Assembly: GCA_036825435.1 (NCBI GenBank) | Contig: DAISYG010000011.1 | Location: 1 to 38,690 of the forward strand | Origin: UBA931 sp036825435 | Lineage (GTDB): Bacteria; Pseudomonadota; Gammaproteobacteria; Burkholderiales; Casimicrobiaceae | Direction of reading: 5' to 3' | DNA: 38,690 nucleotides | In this document: positions 16,660 through 26,900 of the stretch, piece after piece | How the letters are laid out: every line of letters begins with the position of its first letter | Position numbering within the stretch: position 1 is the first letter of the stretch | Notes under the pieces: model-generated | The model's input: the letters and a program-made list of their open reading frames with translations, nothing else | Databases searched by the model: none | What the model was told of the DNA's origin: nothing | Position numbers and translations under genes: made by a program

Positions 16660-16881
16660 TTATTGTTCTTTTTCGCAATCGGAAATTTCAACTTCTTTCC
16701 AGAGAAAAAAGCCGCTTTCTTCGAGATGCGCGATAAGCGCTTCGCGATCAAGCGCGCCAACTGGAAGATAGTGCCAATGATAGTAGCCTTCGGTTAAGCT
16801 GCGCAGATTTTCAGAATACGATATCCCCAGCCTTTCCAACACTGCAATCATTTGATCACGAACCGATTCGTCGTATGTCAA
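16660..16881 (-). CDS. Small hypothetical protein, TTG start, 73 aa
   Basis: I do not recognise this protein. I place its start at TTG 16881 because AAGGAG lies nine bases upstream, just after the stop of the preceding gene. The alternative ATG at 16971 would overlap that gene by 77 bp and has no ribosome site. The protein (MTYDESVRDQMIAVLERL...) is acidic, with a GYYHWHYLP stretch in the middle and a final acidic tail. No membrane segment or signal is present. It is the third gene in the fur transcript, so iron- or stress-linked expression is possible but not shown. Confidence 0.6.
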   Translation of the reverse strand: MTYDESVRDQMIAVLERLGISYSENLRSLTEGYYHWHYLPVGALDREALIAHLEESGFFLWKEVEISDCEKEQ

Positions 16882-16894
16882 AACATCGATCTCC

Positions 16895-17527
16895 TTATGG
16901 TCGTCGATCCGCAGATTTGTTGCGCCATCCGTTTTCAACGATATTGAGCTGTTCTCGCTGCAAAAAATCATGAATAGCGTGAGGCGTATTCAGCGCCTCG
17001 TTCGCATAAAGCTGTTGGCTCTGTACATCCCCCCATTCATGGGAAAACTCGACCCACGAAACCCGTATTGAAGGCAATGCTTCCACCAACGCAAGAAACG
17101 TTTTTTTCAAATCATCTTGCGACGGCACTATCGTCAAACGGAATAGACCATCTTCCTCAACCTCGCTGGAAAAACCTGCACGCAGTTCGTCCGGCTCATA
17201 TTCGCCGTCCCAACAGGATAAGATGACTCCGGCGGGAGGCCGTATCTGTTCTTCAAGATCCGATGTTTGAAAGAAAAAGCGAGCACTCGCCGAATAAACG
17301 CCCGTTCCGTCAATCTCCTTGACATCTTCTGGCAAAGTTTCGACATCATAAGGATCCATTTGCACAGGAAACGGATCGACTATTTTTTCGTGATCTCGCG
17401 CCACATCCGCGACGCGCGCAATTGCTTCTCCCTTGTTTTCTGCCCACGCCCAAAACACTTGGACAAAAGAGTCATTTCGGTCAACGGTTGACTCTATAAG
17501 AACCGTATAAAAAGTTTTTGGCGCCAT
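16895..17527 (-). CDS. Hypothetical protein downstream of fur, about 210 aa
   Basis: I do not recognise a family. Starting at ATG 17527 (MAPKTFYTVLIEST), ten bases after the fur stop, it is about 210 aa, acidic, with no signal peptide or membrane segment. An upstream in-frame extension over fur exists but its residues are basic and shadow-like, so I reject it. GGAG lies rather far (about 16 nt) from the ATG, and coupling to fur may help. It is followed at once by the 73-aa gene, with which it forms a pair. Trp/Phe-rich patches (VFWAWAEN, SWVEFSHEW) and acidic stretches are the only visible traits. Function unknown. Confidence 0.7.
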   Translation of the reverse strand: MAPKTFYTVLIESTVDRNDSFVQVFWAWAENKGEAIARVADVARDHEKIVDPFPVQMDPYDVETLPEDVKEIDGTGVYSASARFFFQTSDLEEQIRPPAGVILSCWDGEYEPDELRAGFSSEVEEDGLFRLTIVPSQDDLKKTFLALVEALPSIRVSWVEFSHEWGDVQSQQLYANEALNTPHAIHDFLQREQLNIVENGWRNKSADRRP

Positions 17528-17537
17528 ACTGTGATTA

Positions 17538-17990
17538 TTATTTCTCCTCTTCCGCCTCAGCCTTTCGCTCCTCGGCGCACACGCCCGTCGTGCAATAGCC
17601 ATAAATACACAATGAATGATCAACGACTTCAATATTGTTGTCTTCGGCGATTTTGTCCTGACGTTTTTCGATTTCATCGTCGAAAAATTCTTCGACGCGA
17701 CCGCAGCGCAGGCAGACGATGTGATCGTGGTGCGTACCCGGGTTGATTTCGTACACCGCTTTGCCGGTTTCGAAGTTGTGGCGCAGCAACAAACCGGCCT
17801 GTTCGAACTGCGTCAATACGCGATAAATCGTCGCCAAACCGATGTCGATGTTGTCTTCGCGCAGCAGGTGGTAAACGTCTTCGGCAGTAAGATGGCGTTC
17901 GTCGTTGGTTTCAAAAAGACGAATGATACGCAATCGCGGCAATGTTGCCTTGAGCCCTTTGTTTTTGAGGTCTTGTGGTGTCGTTGTCAT
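17538..17990 (-). CDS. fur: Ferric uptake regulator
   Basis: The 150-aa protein has the Fur winged-helix (LTAEDVYHLLREDNIDIGLATIYRVLTQFEQAGLL) and the dimerisation half with the metal motif HHDHIVCLRCG. The C-terminus has further cysteines (CIYGYCTTGVC) and an acidic tail. It represses iron-uptake genes when bound to ferrous iron. It is divergent from bamE over about 80 bp. I saw no convincing Fur box in that gap, so autoregulation is not supported by what I can see. Two unknown genes follow closely. Confidence 0.97.
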   Translation of the reverse strand: MTTTPQDLKNKGLKATLPRLRIIRLFETNDERHLTAEDVYHLLREDNIDIGLATIYRVLTQFEQAGLLLRHNFETGKAVYEINPGTHHDHIVCLRCGRVEEFFDDEIEKRQDKIAEDNNIEVVDHSLCIYGYCTTGVCAEERKAEAEEEK

Positions 17991-18000
17991 ATCAACATTT

Positions 18001-18029
18001 CAAATGAAAGCGCAGAATGTGTCTATAAT
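18001..18029 (+). promoter_or_regulatory. Putative bamE promoter
   Basis: A perfect TATAAT (18024-18029) points toward bamE in the fur-bamE gap. The sequence 17 nt upstream (CAAATG, 18001-18006) is a poor -35. Confidence 0.4.
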
Positions 18030-18070
18030 AACGGGTCTCATTCATATTTCCTACCATACGCGTGAAACAT

Positions 18071-18541
18071 ATGTCTTCTTTTCGACGGATTGTAACCATC
18101 GCTCTGGCGTCCGTGGTGGTTTTGGTGTCCGGCTGCTCGACGATGGGCGAGTATCTGCCGAGTTTTGACCGTTTCGGCGTTTACCGGATCGACGTCAATC
18201 AAGGTAATTACCTGACACAGGATATGGTGGAAAAGCTCAAGGTTGGGCAAACGCGCCAGCAAGTACGCGCCGTTTTGGGCACGCCGATCCTCGATAGCGC
18301 CTTCCATGCTGATCGATGGGATTACGTCTATTCATTCAAAAAAGCCGGTAAAGAAGTCGAAAATCGGAAATTCGTCGTCTATTTCGAAGACGACAAGCTG
18401 ACGCGCTGGGAAGGTGACGAAGCGCCGGTTTCGGCAATCGAGCAAAACCGTATCGCCAGCGCGCGCGAAGTGCCCGACAGCGGTGATGACGGCGATGGCT
18501 TTTTCAGCCGCGTTTGGGATTTCTTTTTTGGGGACGATTAA
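18071..18541 (+). CDS. bamE: Outer membrane protein assembly factor BamE (SmpA/OmlA), lipoprotein
   Basis: The protein has a lipoprotein signal, SSFRRIVTIALASVVVLVSGC, with lipobox VSGC. The SmpA/OmlA pattern NYLTQDMVEKLKVGQTRQQVRAVLGTP...WDYVYSFK follows, the BamE fold. It is a subunit of the beta-barrel assembly machine in the outer-membrane inner leaflet. The ATG at 18071 is chosen; a GTG at 18062 in frame adds three residues (MKH) and cannot be excluded, as neither has a clear ribosome site. The stop overlaps the dapB start (TAATG), as in other betaproteobacteria where fur-bamE-dapB are neighbours. Confidence 0.95.
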   Translation: MSSFRRIVTIALASVVVLVSGCSTMGEYLPSFDRFGVYRIDVNQGNYLTQDMVEKLKVGQTRQQVRAVLGTPILDSAFHADRWDYVYSFKKAGKEVENRKFVVYFEDDKLTRWEGDEAPVSAIEQNRIASAREVPDSGDDGDGFFSRVWDFFFGDD

Positions 18542-19353
18542 TGGCGGCACATTCATTGACGCGCGTCGCGGTTGCCGGAGCCGGTGGGCGCATGGGGCAA
18601 GTGCTCATTGATCTGGTACTGCAATCCGAGCATTTGCAATTAACTGCCGCGTTGGAGCATCCTTCTTCACCGTTGATCGGACAAAACGCTGCCCGCACCA
18701 GCAGTTTCGATACGGATGTCACGATCAGTGCGGACATCGCACAGGCCGTCAGCAATAGCGATGTGCTGATTGATTTCACCCGTCCACAGGGAACGCTGGA
18801 GCACGCTCACCATTGTGTCGAACATGGTTGTGCGATGGTGATCGGCACCACGGGTTTTTCTGAAGAGGACTTGTCTTTTCTGGAACGGTGCGCACAATCC
18901 ATCCCGATGTTGATCGCATCCAACATGAGTGTCGGGGTCACGGTTTTGAAGCATCTGGTCAAAGAAGCCGCACAGCGTTTAGGCGCAGACTACGATATTG
19001 AAATTCTCGAAATTCACCATAAACACAAAGTCGATGCGCCTTCGGGCACAGCATTGTTGCTGGGCGAAGCAGCAGCGGCGGGCGCAGGTGTTGTGCTCAA
19101 AGATAAGGCGGTGTTCGCTCGCGAAGGCATCACGGGTGCGCGCGAAGCCGGAACCATCGGCTTTGCCACGCTGCGCGGCGGCGATGTCGTCGGCGAGCAT
19201 ACGGTTTTATTTTGCGGTGAAGGCGAGCGCGTTGAATTGACACACCGTGCCGGATCGCGGCGCAATTTCGCTGCGGGCGCGCTACGCGCCGCCGCGTTTA
19301 TCGCCGACAAGAAGCCCGGACGTTACACGATGGAAAACGTTCTTGGTTTCTGA
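18541..19353 (+). CDS. dapB: 4-hydroxy-tetrahydrodipicolinate reductase
   Basis: The 270-aa enzyme of the lysine/diaminopimelate pathway has NAD(P)H-binding VAVAGAGGRMG (9-19), TTGF and the catalytic EIHHKHKVDAPSGT (His159/His160, Lys163). The start at 18541 shares the A of the bamE stop (TAATG), so translation is coupled. An in-frame TTG inside bamE (18514) is less likely. The length matches the family. The gene ends at hairpin repeat copy 3, and a strong terminator lies at 19433-19459. Confidence 0.97.
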   Translation: MAAHSLTRVAVAGAGGRMGQVLIDLVLQSEHLQLTAALEHPSSPLIGQNAARTSSFDTDVTISADIAQAVSNSDVLIDFTRPQGTLEHAHHCVEHGCAMVIGTTGFSEEDLSFLERCAQSIPMLIASNMSVGVTVLKHLVKEAAQRLGADYDIEILEIHHKHKVDAPSGTALLLGEAAAAGAGVVLKDKAVFAREGITGAREAGTIGFATLRGGDVVGEHTVLFCGEGERVELTHRAGSRRNFAAGALRAAAFIADKKPGRYTMENVLGF

Positions 19354-19394
19354 TTAATGACTGCGCACGCGTTCGCGACATGAATCAACGATTT
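19351..19394. repeat. Short hairpin element (copy 3), starting at the dapB stop codon
   Basis: TGATTAATGACTGCGCACGCG and CGCGACATGAATCA form an imperfect dyad. Reversed, it reads GATTCATGTCGCGA followed by CGCGTGCGCAGT, matching the left and right ends of copy 1 with the interior missing. It begins in the dapB stop codon. Confidence 0.55.
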
Positions 19395-19432
19395 CGAGCG
19401 CCTGCACCAAGCGTCACAATTGAACATGATTT

Positions 19433-19459
19433 CGCCAGTACTTGCTCTGGCGTTTTTTT
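19433..19459 (+). terminator. Intrinsic terminator after dapB
   Basis: CGCCAG and CTGGCG form a stem with an eight-base loop, followed by seven T residues. Confidence 0.88.
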
Positions 19460-19464
19460 ATGAT

Positions 19465-19492
19465 TTGCACTACTTTGCTGGTGTTTTATCCT
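19465..19492 (+). promoter_or_regulatory. Putative promoter of the RND efflux operon
   Basis: TTGCAC (19465-19470) and TATCCT (19487-19492) are 16 nt apart, after the dapB terminator. A perfect 7-bp stem (CCGTCGC/GCGACGG, 19536-19556) lies in the leader. Confidence 0.35.
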
Positions 19493-19535
19493 GTTTAAGT
19501 TTTACTTAAGAACCAACGAATAAAGTATCCTTGTC

Positions 19536-19556
19536 CCGTCGCGCTGACTGCGACGG
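19536..19556 (+). promoter_or_regulatory. Leader hairpin upstream of the efflux operon
   Basis: The stem CCGTCGC-GCTGACT-GCGACGG is perfect, with no T-tract after it, so it is not a plain terminator. It could be an operator or an RNA structure in the leader of the fusion-protein gene. Confidence 0.4.
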
Positions 19557-19589
19557 ATATTTAATCCATACTTGTTAACGGGTAACACG

Positions 19590-20840
19590 ATGATTTCTGC
19601 TCGACACCCATCCGTGAAAAGATTACCGAGAGCCGACCATGCGCAGCAGGGCAAAGCGTGGATCTGGTTTCTCGTCATTATTGCGCTGATCGCAGCCGCC
19701 GCTTATTGGCTTTATCTGCGCAACAACAGCAAAGAAGTGTTTTCGCCGATGCGCAACATGAGCATTATCCCCGTACACACCGCGCTGGCTGAAGAAGCGT
19801 CGTTTGATCGTTATCTCGAAGCATTAGGCACAGTCACGGCTGCGCAAACCGTCATCGTGCAAAGCCGCGTGGACGGGCAATTGATGAAATTACATTTCAC
19901 CGAAGGGCAGGAAATCAAAGTAGGCCAACTGCTCGCCGAAATCGACCCGCGTCCGTTTCAAGTACAGTTGACGCAAGCACAAGGACAAATGGCGCGCGAC
20001 AAAGCTTTATTGGGAAATGCCAAAACCGATCTGGAACGCTATCGAATATTGCTCAAACAGGATTCCGTTTCGCAACAGCAAGTTGATACGCAGGCAGCGT
20101 TGGTCGCACAATACGAAGGTGTGTTGATTTATGACCAAGGACAAATTGACGACGCCAAACTCAACCTCGACTACACGCGCATCACCGCGCCGATTTCAGG
20201 GCGGACGGGGATGCGCCGCGTGGACGTTGGCAACATGATCCGCGCCTCCGACGCCAACGGCCTCGTCGTGATCACACAGGAAGAACCGATCGACGTCACC
20301 TTTACCGTCAACGAAGCTGATTTGCCAAAAATCATTGGCGCCATCAATCAAGGTACGCGCTTCCCCGTTGAGGCGTGGGACCGTGCGCAGCAAACCAAAA
20401 TCGCCGATGGTGTGATGACCACGCTCGACAATCAAATTGACTCAACGACCGGCACGGTGAAAATCAAGGCGCGTTTTGAAAACAAAGATCGCAAATTATT
20501 TCCCAACCAATTCGTCAACGTGCGCATGAAAATCGGTACGTTGGACAGTGCCGTGCAAGTGCCCGTTGCCGCCGTACAACTCGGCAGCATCGGCTCCTTT
20601 GTTTATGTTGTGTTGCCCGATGAAGAAGGCGTTTCCAAAGTCAGCGTGCGCAAAGTCGTTCTCGGTGAAGAAAATGCGGGCAAACGCGTGATCATTGAAG
20701 GGCTGAACGGCAATGATCGCGTTGTGATCGACGGCACTGATCGTCTGCGCGAAGGCGTTGAGGTCGATGTGGTTGGTTTTGAAGGCAAAAGTAAAAGCGA
20801 AGGCGGCGGCAAGAAAAAGCCTGAGACAAGCGCCCAATAA
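19590..20840 (+). CDS. RND efflux periplasmic adaptor subunit (MdtA/MuxA type)
   Basis: The protein of about 416 aa has an N-terminal membrane anchor, AWIWFLVIIALIAAAAYWLY. A barrel-sandwich hybrid (VIVQSRVDGQLMKLHF...VGQLLAEIDPRPF), a helical hairpin and the adaptor beta-barrel follow. The C-terminus is Lys/Glu-rich. It links the inner-membrane pump to the outer-membrane channel. I take ATG 19590; a TTG at 19572 is in frame but less likely. It is followed by two RND pumps and an outer-membrane factor, the mdtABC/muxABC-opmB arrangement. Confidence 0.94.
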   Translation: MISARHPSVKRLPRADHAQQGKAWIWFLVIIALIAAAAYWLYLRNNSKEVFSPMRNMSIIPVHTALAEEASFDRYLEALGTVTAAQTVIVQSRVDGQLMKLHFTEGQEIKVGQLLAEIDPRPFQVQLTQAQGQMARDKALLGNAKTDLERYRILLKQDSVSQQQVDTQAALVAQYEGVLIYDQGQIDDAKLNLDYTRITAPISGRTGMRRVDVGNMIRASDANGLVVITQEEPIDVTFTVNEADLPKIIGAINQGTRFPVEAWDRAQQTKIADGVMTTLDNQIDSTTGTVKIKARFENKDRKLFPNQFVNVRMKIGTLDSAVQVPVAAVQLGSIGSFVYVVLPDEEGVSKVSVRKVVLGEENAGKRVIIEGLNGNDRVVIDGTDRLREGVEVDVVGFEGKSKSEGGGKKKPETSAQ

Positions 20841-20859
20841 TCATCACTAAAAGTTGCGC

Positions 20860-23800
20860 ATGAATCCGTCCCGAATTTTCATCCTGCGTCCGGTAGCTAC
20901 TTCGCTACTGATGCTCGCTATTCTGTTGATGGGACTGGTCGCTTATCGCTTCCTGCCGGTGTCGTCGTTGCCGGAGGTTGATTACCCGACGATTCAAGTC
21001 GTCACCTTGTATCCGGGCGCCAGTCCCGACGTGATGGCAACCGCGGTCACCGCGCCGTTGGAGCGCGAGTTTGGACGCATGGCGGGTGTGAATCAAATGT
21101 CGTCGGTCAGTTCCGGCGGCGCGTCCATGGTCACGTTGCAATTCAGTCTGGAGGTTTCACTCGACACCGCCGAACAAGAGGTGCAAGCGGCAATCAATGC
21201 CGCGTCGAACATGCTGCCCAACGATTTGCCGCGCCCGCCGGTGTACAACAAGGTCAACCCCGCCGATACGCCAGTGTTGACGTTGGCGGTCACATCCGAA
21301 ACGCTATCATTGCCGCGTCTTGAAGATTTGGTCGATACGCGTCTGGCGCAAAAAATTTCGCAAGTACCTGGCGTCGGGCTGGTCAGTTTATCGGGTGGGC
21401 AGCGCCCCGCCGTACGCATTCGTGTCAACCCGCGCGCGTTGACCGCGTACGGCATCAATATTGAAGACGTGCGCACGTCGATCGCCGCCGCCAACGTCAA
21501 TCAACCCAAAGGCAGCTTTGATGGTCCGACGCGCGCTTCGACCATCGATGCCAATGATCAACTCCGTTCGGCGGAAGAATATCGCTCATTGATCATTGCT
21601 TATAAAGACGGTGCGGCGATTCGTCTCGACGACATTGCCGATGTGATCGAAAGCGCGGAAAATACGCGCTTGGCCGCATGGGCGGACGAGCATCCGGCTA
21701 TTATCATCAATGTGCAGAAACAGCCGGGTGCGAACGTGATCAACGTTGTCGATGCGATCAAGGCACGGTTACCGCAACTTGAAGCGACGTTACCCGGCGC
21801 GTTGCAGGTTTCGGTGCTCACCGACCGAACGGTGACGGTGCGAAAATCCATCGAAGATGTGCGCAATGAATTGTTCTTCGCCATCGCGCTGGTGGTGATG
21901 GTGATTTTCGTTTTTCTACGCAGCCTGCCCGCGACGATCATTCCCAGCTTGGCCGTACCACTGTCGTTGGTCGGTACGTTTGCGATCATGCATTTGGCGG
22001 GTTTCTCGATCAATAACCTGTCGTTGATGGCGCTGATCATCGCCACCGGATTTGTCGTTGACGACGCGATCGTGATGATCGAAAACATTTCGCGTTATAT
22101 TGAAAAAGGTGATCCGCCATTGCAGGCCGCTCTCAAAGGCGCAAAACAAATCGGCTTCACGATTATTTCATTAACGCTGTCGCTGGTTGCAGTGTTGATC
22201 CCGCTGTTGTTCATGGGCGATGTGATCGGTCGCTTGTTCCGCGAGTTTGCCGTCACACTGGCAGCCGCCATCATGATCTCAATGGTGGTGTCGCTGACCT
22301 TGACGCCGATGATGTGTTCCAAATTATTGCGGCACACGCCCAGTGAAAAGAAAAGCCGACTTTATCAATGGTCGGAAAATGCATTCAACTGGCTGATCGA
22401 TCTTTACGCCCGCGCTCTACGCTGGGTATTGAATCATCAAGTATTGACGTTGATGGTTGCCATCGGAACATTGGCGTTAACAGTTTTTCTCTACATCATC
22501 ATCCCCAAAGGTTTCTTCCCGATTCAGGATACCGGATTGATTCAGGGTATTTCCGAAGCACCACAATCGGTTTCGTTCAAGGCGATGTCTGAGCGACAAC
22601 AAGCGCTGGTGAGTGCAATTCTTCAAGACAAGGATGTGGAAAGCGTGTCATCATTTATCGGTGTCGATGGTGTTAACACAACGCTCAATAATGGTCGTAT
22701 TCAAATCAATCTGAAACCGCTCGAAGAGCGCAGCGCACGCGCGCCGGAGATCAGCGAGCGCCTACAAAAAGCCGTTGCCGTTGTTCCGGGTATTCATCTT
22801 TATTTGCAACCGATCAGCGAGCTGACCGTTGAAAGTCAGCTTACCCGCACACGTTTCCAATTTGCGTTGCAGGCGAACACCACCGATGAATTGAAAACCT
22901 GGACGCCGGTTTTGACGGATCGCTTGCGTGAACTGCCACAACTAACCAATGTCAACCATGATTTGCAAGATCAAGGTTTGCAAGCGTATGTCGAAATTGA
23001 TCGCGATGCAGCAGGGCGTTTGGGCGTTACCGTCGCCGACATCGACAACGTGCTGTACAGTTCGTTCGGTCAGCGTTTGATCTCGACGATTTTCACGCAA
23101 GCCAGTCAGTATCGCGTCGTGCTTGAAGTCGATCCCGATTTCCAAGATGGGATGAACGCACTGAGTCGTTTGTATGTTGCATCTTCCGGCGGCAAACAAA
23201 TTGCGCTCACGGAAGTGGCACGCTTTGTCGAAAAACCAACGATGTTGGCAATCAATCATCTCGCACAGTTTCCATCGACGATGATTTCGTTTGACGTTGC
23301 GCCCGGTCATTCGCTCGAAGCGGCTGTCAACGCGATCACCGAAGCGGAACAGGAAATCGGTTTACCGACGGATATCCAAACACATTTCCAAGGCGCAGCA
23401 TTGGCGTTTCAGGCGTCGCTCAGCAGCACCTTGTGGTTGGTACTCGCTGCCATCGTCACGATGTACATTGTGCTCGGTGTGCTGTACGAAAGCTTCATTC
23501 ATCCGATCACGATTCTTTCGACACTGCCATCGGCGGGTATCGGCGCATTATTGGGTTTGATGCTGGCGGGACTGGAGCTTGATATGGTCGCGATCATCGG
23601 CATCATCCTGTTGATCGGTATCGTCAAGAAAAATGCGATCATGATGATCGACTTCGCACTGGAGGCTGAACGTCACGAAAACAAAACTGCGGTCGAGGCA
23701 ATTTATCAGGCGTGCCTGTTGCGCTTCCGTCCGATTTTGATGACAACAATGGCGGCGCTATTCAGCGCATTGCCATTAATGTTGGGAACAGGCATGGGAT

Positions 23801-23970
23801 CGGAACTGCGTCATCCGCTCGGCGTAGCCATGGTTGGCGGTTTGTTGTTAAGTCAATTATTGACTTTGTTCACAACGCCCGTCATCTACATCATGTTTGA
23901 TTATCTGGCGACCTGGAATCAACGACGGAAAAAGGGTGCGCAGCCTGAAAGCGAAGGAGCGTTATCGTGA
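20860..23970 (+). CDS. RND multidrug efflux permease 1 (MdtB/MuxB type)
   Basis: This inner-membrane pump of about 1036 aa has 12 expected transmembrane helices and two large periplasmic loops. Family marks are FILRPVATSLLMLAILL at the start, PLEREFGRMAGV, a helix-4 motif GFVVDDAIVMIENISR with the paired acidic residues used in proton relay, and VKKNAIMMIDFAL near helix 10. It exports drugs by proton exchange, and MdtB/MuxB-like pumps work together with a second pump protein. I take the ATG at 20860; TTG 20854 is two codons upstream. The stop overlaps the next GTG start. Confidence 0.94.
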   Translation: MNPSRIFILRPVATSLLMLAILLMGLVAYRFLPVSSLPEVDYPTIQVVTLYPGASPDVMATAVTAPLEREFGRMAGVNQMSSVSSGGASMVTLQFSLEVSLDTAEQEVQAAINAASNMLPNDLPRPPVYNKVNPADTPVLTLAVTSETLSLPRLEDLVDTRLAQKISQVPGVGLVSLSGGQRPAVRIRVNPRALTAYGINIEDVRTSIAAANVNQPKGSFDGPTRASTIDANDQLRSAEEYRSLIIAYKDGAAIRLDDIADVIESAENTRLAAWADEHPAIIINVQKQPGANVINVVDAIKARLPQLEATLPGALQVSVLTDRTVTVRKSIEDVRNELFFAIALVVMVIFVFLRSLPATIIPSLAVPLSLVGTFAIMHLAGFSINNLSLMALIIATGFVVDDAIVMIENISRYIEKGDPPLQAALKGAKQIGFTIISLTLSLVAVLIPLLFMGDVIGRLFREFAVTLAAAIMISMVVSLTLTPMMCSKLLRHTPSEKKSRLYQWSENAFNWLIDLYARALRWVLNHQVLTLMVAIGTLALTVFLYIIIPKGFFPIQDTGLIQGISEAPQSVSFKAMSERQQALVSAILQDKDVESVSSFIGVDGVNTTLNNGRIQINLKPLEERSARAPEISERLQKAVAVVPGIHLYLQPISELTVESQLTRTRFQFALQANTTDELKTWTPVLTDRLRELPQLTNVNHDLQDQGLQAYVEIDRDAAGRLGVTVADIDNVLYSSFGQRLISTIFTQASQYRVVLEVDPDFQDGMNALSRLYVASSGGKQIALTEVARFVEKPTMLAINHLAQFPSTMISFDVAPGHSLEAAVNAITEAEQEIGLPTDIQTHFQGAALAFQASLSSTLWLVLAAIVTMYIVLGVLYESFIHPITILSTLPSAGIGALLGLMLAGLELDMVAIIGIILLIGIVKKNAIMMIDFALEAERHENKTAVEAIYQACLLRFRPILMTTMAALFSALPLMLGTGMGSELRHPLGVAMVGGLLLSQLLTLFTTPVIYIMFDYLATWNQRRKKGAQPESEGALS

Positions 23971-26900
23971 ACGATGTTTTTTCGCACATCATCAAACGCC
24001 CTGTCGCCACGACGCTGCTGACGATCGGCATCACGCTGCTCGGCATCGTCGGCTTTAACCTCTTACCCATTGCACGCCTTCCTCAGGTCGAGATTCCGAC
24101 AATCTTTGTTTCTGCATCGATGCCCGGCGCCAGCCCGGAAACGATGGCGTCAACCATCGCCACACCGCTCGAACGTTCGCTGGGCAGCATCGCCGGTATC
24201 AGCGAGATGACGTCAATGAGCTCGCTGGGCTCAACGCGCATCGTGATTCAGTTCGACCTATCGCGTAATATTGACAGCGCTGCCCGCGAAGTACAGGCAG
24301 CGATCAACGCCGCCAGCAGTTTGTTGCCATCCGGCATGCCGCGCAATCCGACTTATCGAAAAGCCAATCCCGCCAACGCGCCAGTGATTATTTTGTCGTT
24401 GACGTCGGATACGATGACGCAAGGACAAATGTACGATGTCGCCGCGACGATTCTGGCGCAACGTCTATCGCAAGTCGATGGTGTCGGCGACGTCACCGTC
24501 AGCGGCAGCTCACTGCCCGCTGTTCGTGTTGAACTGAACCCAACGCAGTTGAGTCAATACGGTGTGTCGATGGACGTCGTTCGCCGTGTGATTTCATCAA
24601 GCAACGCCAACCGTCCCAAAGGCATGATCGAGCACGGTGATACACAATGGTTGATCGGCGCGAACGATCAGGCGTTTCGTGCCGACGAATATCGCCGCCT
24701 GATCATCAGCTATCGCGATGGTTCGCCGGTTCGGCTGGAAGATATCGCCGACGTGGTCGATTCGGTACAGGACGTGCGCAACGCAGGCATGACCAACGGT
24801 AAACCGTCGGTACAGATTCAGGTGCGCACGCAGTCCGGCGCCAACATCATCGAAACGGTCGACCGCGTTCATGCTTTGTTACCCATTCTGCGCGCCTCAA
24901 TGCCGGAAGCCATGAACATGCAAATCACGATGGACCGCACGCCATCCATTCGCGCATCGTTGAAGGAAGTCGAACGCGCACTGTCGATTGCCGTCGCGTT
25001 GGTCATCCTGATGGTGTTCATTTTCCTGCGCAGCGGTCGCGCCACGTTGATTCCTTCGGTCACCGTTCCGGTTTCATTGATTTCGACGTTCATCGTGATG
25101 TATTTGTGCGGCTTCACGCTCAACAACATTTCGTTGATGGCGCTGACGATTGCCACCGGCTTCGTTGTCGATGACGCGATTGTCGTGCTGGAAAACATTT
25201 CGCGGCACCGCGACATGGGTAAATCACCGTTCGTCGCCGCGTGCGATGGCGTACGCGAAGTTGGTTTCACCGTGGTGTCGATGACTCTGGCGCTGATCGC
25301 AGTTTTCGTTCCCATTCTGCTCATGGGCGGATTGGTCGGGCGTTTTTTTCACGAGTTCGCAGTAACGCTGACGACCGCCGTCATGGTTTCGATGGTGATC
25401 GCGTTAACCACCATCCCGATGATGTGCGCACACATCCTCAAACCCAAGGATCAGGAAAAACGCGGTCGTTTTTATTACGCCAGTGAGCGATTCTTTACCG
25501 CGCTCCACAATGGCTATTCGCATTCTTTGAGTTGGCTGATCCGTTTCAAACCAATCGTATTATTGACTTTTGTCGGCATCGTCGTTCTGAACGTCTTTTT
25601 GTATATCGGCATTCCCAAAACATTTCTACCCATGCAGGATACTGGCCGAATCATGGTCGGTATTCGCGGTGATCAGAGTATTTCATTTCAGGCGATGAAA
25701 GTGAAATACGAAGAACTGTTGAAAATCGTGATGGCCGATCCGGCGGTTGAATCGGTTACCGGTTTTACTGGTGGTCGGCAAAGCAATCGTGGTTCCATGT
25801 TCATCGCGTTGAAACCGGTGTCCGAACGTAAAGAGTCGGCGCAACAAATCGCAATGCGTTTGCAGCGCAAGCTCGCGCCCGAACCCGGCATTCGCGCATT
25901 CATGCGCCCAGTGCAAGATTTGCGTGTTGGCGGACGCGAATCCGATGCCGAGTTCATCTATACCTTACAAGCCGATGATATTACCGAGCTACGTGAATGG
26001 GCACCGCGTATCCGCCGTGTGCTGGCACAGCTTCCGCAAATCACTGACGTCAACGCCGACGATGAAGATAAAAGCCTGCAAACCATGCTTACGATCAACC
26101 GCGATGCCATCGCCAGACTCGGCCTGACGGTTGCCGAGGTGGACACCGCACTCAATAATGCTTTTGGACAGCGCCAGGTTTCGACGATTTATAACCAGCT
26201 CAATCAATATCGCGTGGTGATGGAAGCCGCGCCGGAGTTCACGCAAGGTCCCGATAACCTCAGAAATTTCTACGTTGTACGTGGCGACGGCATGCGCATT
26301 CCACTTTCCGAAGTGGCATCGTTCTCGCCGGAAAACTCAGCCCTCTCAGTCAATCATCAAGGGCAGTTCATCACCACAACGATTTCGTTCAACTTGGCAG
26401 AAGGCTACGCGCTATCGGAAGCGATGGATGCGGTGAATTACGCGGTACTCGAAGAAGGGCTGCCGGTTTCCATCATCGGCAGCTTTCAGGGAACCGCGCG
26501 CATGTTCATGGATACAATGAAAGATCAGATCGTCCTGATCATCGCCGCATTACTTGCGGTGTATATCGTGCTTGGCATTCTGTACGAAAGCTATAGTTAT
26601 CCGTTGATTATCATTTCCGCGCTGCCCTCCGCCGGGCTAGGCGCGCTGTTGGCGTTGATCATTTCCGGCGAAGGCTTCAGCATCATTGCGATGCTCGGTA
26701 TTTTATTGTTGATTGGATTGGTGATGAAAAACGCGATCATGATGGTTGATTTTGCCGTTACCATGCAGCGCAACGAAAATTTGCTTCCAGAGAAGGCTAT
26801 TCATCGCGCCGCATTATTACGTTTGCGTCCGATTTTGATGACGTCGATGACCGCACTATTTGCAGCCATCCCGCTGGCAATCGGTAGCGGCGACGGTGCC

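Noticed and set aside
16895..17677. N-terminal extension of the post-fur gene to 17677
   Set aside because: The extra residues overlap fur out of frame and are basic and low-complexity; ATG 17527 fits the fur stop better.
17991..18070. Fur box between fur and bamE
   Set aside because: No stretch close to the GATAATGATAATCATTATC pattern was seen.
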